Assembly (NCBI GenBank): GCA_047974405.1
Contig: JBKECI010000020.1
Location: 1 to 31,274 of the forward strand
Direction of reading: 5' to 3'
Source of the DNA: UPXZ01 sp047974405
GTDB lineage: Bacteria; Bacteroidota; Bacteroidia; Bacteroidales; Paludibacteraceae
DNA length: 31,274 nucleotides
The position numbers were made by a program, and so were the translations under genes. The notes beneath the pieces were generated by a model. It was not told the DNA's origin. It searched no databases and was given only the letters and a program-made list of their open reading frames with translations. Positions 25,482 through 31,274 of the stretch are shown in pieces (the stretch's first letter is position 1; each line of letters begins with the position of its first letter).

Positions 25482-26939
25482 TTATTCGGGTATCAACCAC
25501 CAAAATGGTTTAGCTTTTGCCTTGTACAGAAACATATAATGCATAGCCCATTTGAACCAATGACCGGCTAGGCCCACTTCGCCAACGGTATAGTTAATGT
25601 CTCTTCCCCATTTCGGATATTTTTCCCAATCTTGCACTATGGGAAATACGGTCATTGTGGCGGCTCGTCCTTTGGTAAGGCTATATCCGGCAGATACTAC
25701 GCAAGCAGCTCCCATTTTTGCCATAGAGGCTCTGTGCTTTACTTCATTATTCCCTGTTTTAATGATTTCGGCAATATTTTCGGCAACTACCTTTCCCATC
25801 ACACCCGAAGGCATGCCTGTACGTGGAGGGGTAGGAGAGATGGGAGTTCCGTTTTTGCTTTTCATAGGTTTGGATATGGCATGAGGAGGTGCAAATGCAA
25901 TGCCGCAAGCAAACATATTGTCGTATGCAGGATTTTGATAAGTTGTGGGCCAGTCTGCGGCTTTCCACTCTTCAAATGGCTTGACTGTATAATCGGCATC
26001 TACCTTCATAAATCCGTTTGGAGCAAATATCTTATCGGTAATATCCAAATTATTTTTGTCAAATGCTTTCAGTCCGACACCGGCAAAAGGGGGGATAAGC
26101 ATGGCAAAGTCAAACCTTTGTTGATGCATTTCTCCGTCTAATGTTTCGTAATGTGCAACACCGGGCTCCACTTTGTTTACTCCTGCTCCCAATATCCAGC
26201 GAATGCCATTTTCTTTAAAAATAGATTCAGAAAAAATTTTTGTTGGCGTAACATATCCTCCCTGCTTGACGTAAGCCCCCGCCATTCCAAAATCTCCCAA
26301 TTCGTATTCATTAGATATCCACGTAATCTCCGCAAATTTATTGAGATTCCTTTGTGTGATTTCGTAAGCTATATTCAGCGCGTACTCAAATGCAGCCCCT
26401 TGGCAAGTGGACATCCCGTGTCCTGTGCCAATAAGAAAATGTTGTTTTTGACCCTGCGCCATTTTTTCGAAACATTTTTGCACCTCTTTCCAAGCTTGTT
26501 CGGCGTGGTCGTATGTGCAAACAGAGTTTGAGTTTTTGTCGGGACCAAGTCCTTCTGTGCCGGCAAAGTTAAGTTTTGGACCGGTTGCATTGATAAGATA
26601 GTCAAATTTGACAATCTCTGTTTCGTCTTTTTTCTCGGCAGATACATATTGAATTTTTACGTACGAGCAAGGGTTTTCCTCATCTCCTTCGGGATGAATG
26701 GAGAGTGCTTTTGCCTGCTTAAATACAATTCCGAGTTTTTTATATATAGGTGCCAATGCAAAAATAACCTGCTTTCTGGTCATTCTTCCTACTCCAACCC
26801 ATATGTTGGACGGAACCCATTGATAGTTGCTATTTGGACTGACGACTATCACCTCGTGCTGTTTACCTAATTTTCGACGGGCAGTCATAGCGGCGGTGTG
26901 TCCCGATATGCCTGCTCCTAAAATTACTACTTTTGCCAT
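25482..26939 (-). CDS. sqr: Sulfide:quinone reductase-type FAD flavoprotein
   Basis: This encodes a 485-residue flavoprotein that oxidises sulfide and passes electrons to membrane quinones. The N-terminal Rossmann motif VVILGAGISGHTAAM (4-18) binds FAD, and a second nucleotide-fold region starts at HFLIGTGHGMSTCQGAAFE. Cysteines fit the family: Cys141 (SVCTYDHAEQAW), Cys179 (MSTCQG) and Cys413 (GAACVVSAGYS), the last two in the positions expected of the redox-active pair. PPFAGVGL and the hydrophobic, aromatic C-terminus (HWFKWAMHYMFLYK) suit quinone access and membrane docking. No signal peptide is present, so it probably acts at the cytoplasmic membrane. Other flavoproteins of this superfamily (NADH dehydrogenase type II) are less likely because they lack these cysteines. 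It is followed by the small gene at 25264-25440. Confidence 0.85.
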   Translation of the reverse strand: MAKVVILGAGISGHTAAMTARRKLGKQHEVIVVSPNSNYQWVPSNIWVGVGRMTRKQVIFALAPIYKKLGIVFKQAKALSIHPEGDEENPCSYVKIQYVSAEKKDETEIVKFDYLINATGPKLNFAGTEGLGPDKNSNSVCTYDHAEQAWKEVQKCFEKMAQGQKQHFLIGTGHGMSTCQGAAFEYALNIAYEITQRNLNKFAEITWISNEYELGDFGMAGAYVKQGGYVTPTKIFSESIFKENGIRWILGAGVNKVEPGVAHYETLDGEMHQQRFDFAMLIPPFAGVGLKAFDKNNLDITDKIFAPNGFMKVDADYTVKPFEEWKAADWPTTYQNPAYDNMFACGIAFAPPHAISKPMKSKNGTPISPTPPRTGMPSGVMGKVVAENIAEIIKTGNNEVKHRASMAKMGAACVVSAGYSLTKGRAATMTVFPIVQDWEKYPKWGRDINYTVGEVGLAGHWFKWAMHYMFLYKAKAKPFWWLIPE

Positions 26940-27069
26940 ATAGATTTAAAAATTAAATGGTTAATATTGTTTCTGTGTATCGTTTTATTGTCCAACAAAA
27001 TAGAGATTGTGTGTTTTATATGGTTGGGGCTGCGACATAAGTTTTTAGATACAAATTTTATTGAGGTAT

Positions 27070-27501
27070 TTATATGTCATAATTTTTTAACAATATGTTT
27101 TCGAGATTATTTTTTTCTTTTTTTGAAGTTTTATCCAGACATTCCAAAATACGTTTTTTGAATTTCCAACAGGTCATCTGATTAATATTTAACTGATAAG
27201 AAAAGTTATAAGAAGATATATTTTGTTTCAGAACGCATACGTTATAGGCGATAAAAAATGCTTTGTTTATAGGAAACTTAATATTATGAAAAAGAGTGTG
27301 TGCCGATGCCGATTCTTCTTTTTTGCATTTGGTGCAGCGGCGTGAAAAGGGTGTTTTTCCGTCGCAATAATTTGTGTTGCCACACTTACGGCATTCAAAT
27401 CCTTCTTTCCATTTTATTTGGGCAATCAATTCCAATACTTTGGCGCTGTCTTCAAATAGTTTTTCTCGCTCTGTTTCCGATATAATTTCTGGTATTGTCA
27501 T
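27070..27501 (-). CDS. Solitary IS1595-type transposase zinc-ribbon/HTH protein (no catalytic domain)
   Basis: The 143 residues match only the N-terminal region of IS1595/ISXO2-type transposases: a zinc ribbon with Cys37, Cys40, Cys56 and Cys59 (FECRKCGN, RRCTKCKK), then the SAHTLFHNIKFPINKAFFIAYNV segment and a helix-turn-helix-like part (SYQLNINQMTCWKFKKRI). The DDE nuclease domain that should follow is absent, and the frame ends naturally after a lysine/asparagine-rich tail. A near-consensus promoter sits just upstream (27520-27550). Either it is a truncated insertion-sequence gene or a domesticated DNA-binding protein. The intact promoter, start and stop favour a functional small gene. 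No flanking inverted repeats were recognised. Confidence 0.7.
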   Translation of the reverse strand: MTIPEIISETEREKLFEDSAKVLELIAQIKWKEGFECRKCGNTNYCDGKTPFSRRCTKCKKEESASAHTLFHNIKFPINKAFFIAYNVCVLKQNISSYNFSYQLNINQMTCWKFKKRILECLDKTSKKEKNNLENILLKNYDI

Positions 27502-27519
27502 CGTGTTTCTATTTTATTG

Positions 27520-27550
27520 CAAATATAGACAATATATTAGTGATAACAAA
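27520..27550 (-). promoter_or_regulatory. Consensus Bacteroidota promoter for the zinc-ribbon gene
   Basis: On the - strand, TTTG (27547-27550) is separated by exactly 19 bases from TATATTTG (27520-27527), matching the -33 TTTG / -7 TAnnTTTG consensus at both elements. The gene's ATG lies about 19 bases downstream of the -7 element, so the leader is very short. Confidence 0.8.
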
Positions 27551-27566
27551 ATAATTTAACAGGTGA

Positions 27567-27746
27567 TATTATAATGATATAAATACGGATTCGCATAGAG
27601 ATGCTGCCATTATTGGAGAAGGTAAAACCTGCGAAGTTGCCTTGCTTGGCGCTGGTAGATATACTCTAGTTGCAAAAGCGGGCATATCAATACTCCCAAT
27701 TGCCACATTTGCAAAAAGATTACTTACATTAGATACTGATTATTAG
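27567..27746 (+). pseudogene. Remnant of a small protein gene (5' end lost)
   Basis: A frame open from after TGA 27564-27566 to TAG 27744-27746 encodes 59 residues with protein-like composition (RDAAIIGEGKTCEVALLGAG, LLTLDTDY) but no usable start codon. G+C is visibly higher here than in the flanks. The pattern recalls the C-terminal part of small Bacteroidota secreted proteins (TRL-like or similar), but I cannot assign a family. It is the only + strand coding-like segment among - strand genes and lies next to the transposase-like gene, so it may be left over from an old rearrangement. Confidence 0.45.
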
Positions 27747-27828
27747 TTGTTTTATCAGCTTGAGATAATAAACCGGCAATATTAAAATCGAATTATTGGG
27801 AAAAATGGATTCAAATCATTTTTGCAAT

Positions 27829-28863
27829 CTATTCTTTTCCCAATTGCTTGTTGAGTAATTTTAGTTCGTCTTGCCGTTTTGATATTGATTGCACATAGTT
27901 CACAAGCGTGTAACCATCTTTTTCGGAGGTGTTAGCCGTATGCAGATATGTTTCAAGCGCTTTGTCGGCATAAATATTAGCTTTTTCAAAATTTCCAATA
28001 ATCTCGTATGAAACGGCAATATTATTGTAAGCTTGGTATTTTATTTTGTTCGATTTTGACGTTTCTGCAGCCTTTTCCCAAAGTGTGATGGCTTGTTGCC
28101 ACTTGAGATAGGGTACCGAATCCATAGCTTGTTGCATTTTTGAATCTTTGGGAGCAAAAAAATACCGATCTTCCTTTTCCCATCTTGGTACCATTCTTTC
28201 AGCCGTATTGGAGCCGAGCAAAATAGAGGCATCTACCAAGGCGTTATACCGATTGGGAAGATTGAGCGAGGCTGTTTTTCTGTCAAAATCGTAACTCGAC
28301 CAATAAAAGCTATCGACAAATTGTACCGAATGGGCTTTCATATCAAGATAGTAAAGGGTCCAATCGGTTTTTACTTTTACTTCGGTTTCATTGCCATAAC
28401 TGCCGTATTCGGTATAAAACTCTTCGTTGTGGTCTGTTATATACACTTTGTCCAATGAGATGATGGCATCGGAGTCAAACATGATACAAAGAGTTTTTAT
28501 CCGTTCAGGAGAAAGTTTGTGTATGCTCTCATAGTCGTTAGTCAGGTTTTGATTGGTAAGACTTAGCGTTACTTTGTCAAAAAAGTTATAATTCTCCAGA
28601 TCGTCTCGGAATGATGCGGTAATGAAAATTCCGGCGCTGTCAAAAGGTATTTCCAATTTGGAGGTTGTACCAAAAAGTGATTTCAGGGTATGTCCTTCGT
28701 TGTAGGGTTGTGGTGTGGAATTGTTTACGATAACCACATTTTTTACTTCGGGAGGGAAAGTAACAACGGCAGGTTTCAAAATATCTAATGTGGTAAAATA
28801 CGTTTTGCTTGCACAAGAGGTTAGTAAAAAAACTGACAATATGACGATAATTTTAAATTTCAT
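27829..28863 (-). CDS. DUF6340-like lipoprotein with C-terminal TPR repeats
   Basis: The 344-residue lipoprotein begins MKFKIIVILSVFLLTSC (Cys17). The N-terminal half contains KNVVIVNNS, AIISLDKVYI and VDSFYWSSYDF, which I associate with the Bacteroidota family DUF6340; this is from memory. The C-terminal part (about 240-330) has TPR-like helices: KWQQAITLWEKAAE, KIKYQAYNNIAVSYEIIGNFEKANIYADKALE. The function is unknown; the layout suggests an envelope protein contacting other proteins. It has its own promoter-like region (28897-28931) and does not appear cotranscribed with the hydrolase gene upstream (gap 139 bases). Confidence 0.75.
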   Translation of the reverse strand: MKFKIIVILSVFLLTSCASKTYFTTLDILKPAVVTFPPEVKNVVIVNNSTPQPYNEGHTLKSLFGTTSKLEIPFDSAGIFITASFRDDLENYNFFDKVTLSLTNQNLTNDYESIHKLSPERIKTLCIMFDSDAIISLDKVYITDHNEEFYTEYGSYGNETEVKVKTDWTLYYLDMKAHSVQFVDSFYWSSYDFDRKTASLNLPNRYNALVDASILLGSNTAERMVPRWEKEDRYFFAPKDSKMQQAMDSVPYLKWQQAITLWEKAAETSKSNKIKYQAYNNIAVSYEIIGNFEKANIYADKALETYLHTANTSEKDGYTLVNYVQSISKRQDELKLLNKQLGKE

Positions 28864-28896
28864 ATTCGGTATAAGATTGATAAATTACAGCGTGAT

Positions 28897-28931
28897 TTGC
28901 AAAAATAGTTAAAACTCATGATTTTTGCAAT
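28897..28931 (-). promoter_or_regulatory. Promoter of the DUF6340-like gene, overlapped by a 10-bp inverted repeat
   Basis: On the - strand, TATTTTTG (28900-28907) matches the -7 consensus and ATTG (28928-28931) lies 20 bases upstream as a 3-of-4 -33 element. The perfect inverted repeat TTGCAAAAAT (28897-28906) / ATTTTTGCAA (28921-28930) covers both elements. A 7-bp hairpin, GCAATTT / AAATTGC (28927-28945), abuts it and could end the upstream transcript. Confidence 0.55.
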
Positions 28932-29002
28932 TTTGCTTAAATTGCTTTTGTCGACAATGCACCACTATTCCTCTATTTTTACATTATCAATAAATAGCAA
29001 AA

Positions 29003-29818
29003 TTACATATTTATCGTAAGATTGTCATAGGCTAAACGAATATTTTTGGGTAGCAGTTTGTTTTCAATATTATGAAACCCCAAATGGTGGCTGAAGTGAG
29101 TAAAATAGGTAGTGTCGGCATCTATTCTTTTCGAAATTTCAATAGCTTCTTCAATATTTAAATGGGCAATGTGAGGTTCTTTTCTTAGTGCGCTAATTAT
29201 CAGTAGCTTCAGCCCATTCAGTTTGTCAAATGACGATTCAGGAATAGTTTTTACATCGGTAAGGTAGGCAAAATCTCCAATTCTGTAACCCACTATGGGC
29301 AGTTTGGCATGTAGGATGCGTATGGGGATGATTTCAATTCCTTTAAAATAAAAATTATTGTCGCCGATGACGTTTATCTCGATTTTTGGAACACCAGGAT
29401 AACGCTTTTCTGTAAAGCAATAGTGCATGGTTCGGTAAATAACATCGGCAACATTTTGCTCACAAAAAATGGTTGTTTCGCCCAATGGTCGTACATCGTC
29501 TATACCTCCCAAATGGTCGTAATGTTCGTGGGTAATTAATATCCCGTCCAAACTATCAACTTTGTGTGTAAGCAGTTGCTGGCGCAGGTCGGGTCCAGCG
29601 TCTATCAATATGTGAACACCATTGGTTTGAACAAATACAGAACTTCTCAATCGTTTGTCTTTAGGATTGTCAGATTGGCAAACCGGACAGGAACAGCCTA
29701 TTTGTGGAATCCCCGTAGATGTTCCCGTTCCAAGAAAAGTAACACTGAGCGTTTCTTTTGTCGGTAAAGATTTTTTTTCGCTTATATTGTATTGATTGCT
29801 ATTTTTACTTTTTTCCAT
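29003..29818 (-). CDS. PhnP-like metallo-beta-lactamase-fold hydrolase
   Basis: The start is taken at ATG 29818; an in-frame TTG at 29854 would add 12 residues with no leader space. The 271 residues form an MBL-fold enzyme: VTFLGTGTSTGIP at the start of the fold, the metal motif THEHYDHLGG (His97, His99, Asp101, His102), a later metal-ligand His in RILHAKLPIVGYR, and LTDVKTI. The segment GCSCPVCQS (41-49) is the cysteine cluster seen in PhnP-type phosphodiesterases, where it can hold a structural zinc. It is cytosolic (no signal peptide). The likely reaction is phosphodiester hydrolysis, perhaps of a cyclic phosphate; the substrate is unknown. No phn genes are near, so a phosphonate role is unlikely. 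It is 39 bases downstream of the methyltransferase gene on the same strand and probably cotranscribed. Confidence 0.85.
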   Translation of the reverse strand: MEKSKNSNQYNISEKKSLPTKETLSVTFLGTGTSTGIPQIGCSCPVCQSDNPKDKRLRSSVFVQTNGVHILIDAGPDLRQQLLTHKVDSLDGILITHEHYDHLGGIDDVRPLGETTIFCEQNVADVIYRTMHYCFTEKRYPGVPKIEINVIGDNNFYFKGIEIIPIRILHAKLPIVGYRIGDFAYLTDVKTIPESSFDKLNGLKLLIISALRKEPHIAHLNIEEAIEISKRIDADTTYFTHFSHHLGFHNIENKLLPKNIRLAYDNLTINM

Positions 29819-29857
29819 TGTCAAATGATTTTGCAAATAGTTTTTTAAAAACAAATT

Positions 29858-31198
29858 TTAATGTGGCAAGTTCATTCTTATTTTCCATTCACCGGGGTAA
29901 AGGTTGTTGCAACGGTTACCTACATTTTTTACCCAGCCTAGCGGAATGCCCTTGTACTTTAATAGAATGAATCCTACTGGGGCGCTGGATAAAAATATTA
30001 TCTCTTTTTTGAGAAACGAAATAGCAGTATTGTAATCGATTGTTTCGGTATAGAATTGTTTGGTATCCACATGTTTTGATAGTGCTAGTCCTGTTTGAGG
30101 AATAAAGTCTTTTCCTTTCTGTTCACTCATAGCAATACCAAAATGGAGTACTCTCATTTGACTTTTTATGGCAAGCAATTTTTCCGATTTTTCTTTGTCA
30201 AAAGCCGATACAAGATGGTTGTCTGTATATATTTCCCATTTCTGAGGATTTTTGAGGTAATGTTTTAAATGTTCTGTTTTTTGAGGGTGTTTTACGTATG
30301 TCTGTCGCTTATGCTTTATCGTTTTCATGGCATTGTTGTCCGAGTTTATTTTGCGGAGCGCGGCAACAAAAAATCCTTCTCCTCTGATTTTATGCGAAAA
30401 AAATCGGTATCCTTTTGAAGTAGAGACTATCCCGGAGAAATTTTCGATATTCAACGGGATAAATTGCGCTCCAAGTTCTTTCTCTATCCATTCGATATTT
30501 TTTTCGTTTTCTTCAAAGTTGTAGGTGCAAGTGCTGTATATGAGTATCCCCTCTGTTTTCAGCGCATTCCACACATCTTTTAATATTTCTTTTTGGCGTG
30601 TGGCACACATTGTTACGTTCTGTTTGCTCCATTCTTCAATGGAGCGGTTATCTTTTCTGAACATCCCTTCGCCACTGCAGGGAGCATCTACAACCACCAC
30701 ATCAAAAAAACCAGACAGTTTGCCGAAATCTTTGGGAGCATTGTTGGTAACAATTACCGCATCATTGCCCCATTTTGTCATATTTTCAGTTAAAATATTG
30801 GCTCTTGACCGTATGATTTCATTACTTACCAACAATCCCTTTTCGTTGATAAATTGCGAGATGAGCGTAGATTTTCCTCCCGGAGCCGCCGATAAATCAA
30901 GTACAACGCTGTCGTTGGGAACAAGCTGTGCTAACACTTGACACAGAAACATAGAAGAAGCTTCTTGTACATAATATGCTCCAGAGTGAAAATAAGGATC
31001 GGCTGTAAATAACGGACGCTGGGGCAGGTAATATCCACTGCTGCACCAAGGCACTTTATTTTCTGAAGGTACAAGATCAATCTTATCGTTAAGCCTTATA
31101 CTTGTGGGAGCATCTTGTTGTAACGAACGTAAAAAATTTTCGAAGTCATTTTCAAAAATTTCTTTTGCTTGTATGATAAACGGTTCCGGCAGATTCAT
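29858..31198 (-). CDS. rsmF: RsmF/NOL1-NOP2-Sun-type rRNA (cytosine-C5) methyltransferase
   Basis: The start is ATG 31198, giving MNLPEPFI; an in-frame TTG at 31228 would overlap the promoter element. The 446 residues carry the SAM-binding motif VVLDLSAAPGGKSTL (98-112), the motif DAPCSGEGMFRKD with Cys174, and YSTCTYNFEENE with Cys224. The two cysteines are the release and nucleophile residues of the NSUN/RsmF family. The C-terminal part (about 300-446; HFGIAMSEQKGKDFIPQTGLALS, YKGIPLGWVKNVGNRCNNLYP) is a PUA-like RNA-binding tail typical of the RsmF branch rather than RsmB. It methylates 16S rRNA cytosine (C1407 in E. coli RsmF; the site here is inferred). A TAnnTTTG element lies just upstream. 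Confidence 0.92.
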   Translation of the reverse strand: MNLPEPFIIQAKEIFENDFENFLRSLQQDAPTSIRLNDKIDLVPSENKVPWCSSGYYLPQRPLFTADPYFHSGAYYVQEASSMFLCQVLAQLVPNDSVVLDLSAAPGGKSTLISQFINEKGLLVSNEIIRSRANILTENMTKWGNDAVIVTNNAPKDFGKLSGFFDVVVVDAPCSGEGMFRKDNRSIEEWSKQNVTMCATRQKEILKDVWNALKTEGILIYSTCTYNFEENEKNIEWIEKELGAQFIPLNIENFSGIVSTSKGYRFFSHKIRGEGFFVAALRKINSDNNAMKTIKHKRQTYVKHPQKTEHLKHYLKNPQKWEIYTDNHLVSAFDKEKSEKLLAIKSQMRVLHFGIAMSEQKGKDFIPQTGLALSKHVDTKQFYTETIDYNTAISFLKKEIIFLSSAPVGFILLKYKGIPLGWVKNVGNRCNNLYPGEWKIRMNLPH

Positions 31199-31217
31199 AA
31201 TGTGGAGTTTTACAGTG

Positions 31218-31225
31218 CAAAAGTA
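31218..31225 (-). promoter_or_regulatory. Promoter -7 element for the rsmF-MBL operon
   Basis: TACTTTTG on the - strand matches TAnnTTTG exactly and lies 19 bases before the chosen ATG. No TTTG is seen at the expected -33 distance. If transcription starts about seven bases downstream, the leader is only around 12 bases, which supports ATG 31198 over the TTG at 31228. Confidence 0.5.
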
Positions 31226-31274
31226 CAAAATATCGGCGAAAAGGTTAATTTTTTCCTATTTTCTCGATCTATGC

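Noticed and set aside
29819..29854. TTG-initiated extension of the MBL-fold hydrolase gene
   Set aside because: It requires TTG initiation three bases after the rsmF stop; ATG 29818 precedes the conserved fold comfortably.
1..31274. CRISPR arrays, tRNA or rRNA genes
   Set aside because: No regularly spaced direct repeats, cloverleaf-like segments or rRNA sequence were seen on either strand by eye.

Overview
The window is AT-rich chromosomal DNA from a member of the Bacteroidota, most likely the order Bacteroidales. The evidence is a SusC/SusD pair, promoters of the TTTG / TAnnTTTG type, no Shine-Dalgarno-like leaders, surface-type lipoprotein signals, and two proteins that end in type IX secretion (T9SS) sorting domains. 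Species cannot be read from the sequence.

Bases 1-24966 hold almost all of one polysaccharide utilisation locus (PUL) on the + strand. The C-terminal AraC-type DNA-binding end of a regulator (probably a hybrid two-component sensor) is followed by a 469-base regulatory gap. Thirteen tightly packed genes follow: susC (interrupted by one in-frame TGA), susD, a surface glycan-binding-type lipoprotein with three bacterial Ig-like domains, a PL38-like lyase lipoprotein, a T9SS-secreted protein made of two copies of a binding-type domain, a second PL38-like lyase with a CBM6-like module and a T9SS tail, a GH28/GH49-type beta-helix enzyme, a GH97 enzyme, an alpha/beta-hydrolase (possible esterase), a GH127/GH146-type beta-L-arabinofuranosidase, a large heparinase II/III-type lyase, a GH43 enzyme, and a GH88 unsaturated-glucuronyl hydrolase. 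Gaps are mostly under 50 bases, and several genes overlap or abut.

The set describes one process. Surface and secreted lyases cut a uronic-acid polymer, SusCD imports the products, periplasmic glycosidases and an esterase strip side groups, and GH88 removes the unsaturated uronate left by the lyases. Three lyases plus GH88, a beta-L-arabinofuranosidase, GH43 and GH97, with no sulfatase in view, point to a non-sulfated, uronate-rich heteropolysaccharide carrying arabinose and alpha-linked hexose. The exact polymer cannot be named from sequence.

Bases 24967-31274 are mostly - strand housekeeping or accessory DNA. They contain a sulfide:quinone reductase with a 58-residue companion gene, a solitary IS1595-type zinc-ribbon protein with a near-perfect Bacteroidota promoter, a gene remnant, a DUF6340-like TPR lipoprotein, a PhnP-like metallo-beta-lactamase-fold hydrolase, and an RsmF-type rRNA methyltransferase.

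The most notable non-coding structures are a perfect 38-bp palindrome inside the signal-peptide codons of the second PL38 gene, a 23-bp imperfect inverted repeat inside the PUL operon, a paired operator-like repeat upstream of susC, and a three-arm alternative hairpin where the PUL and the sulfide:quinone reductase operon converge.
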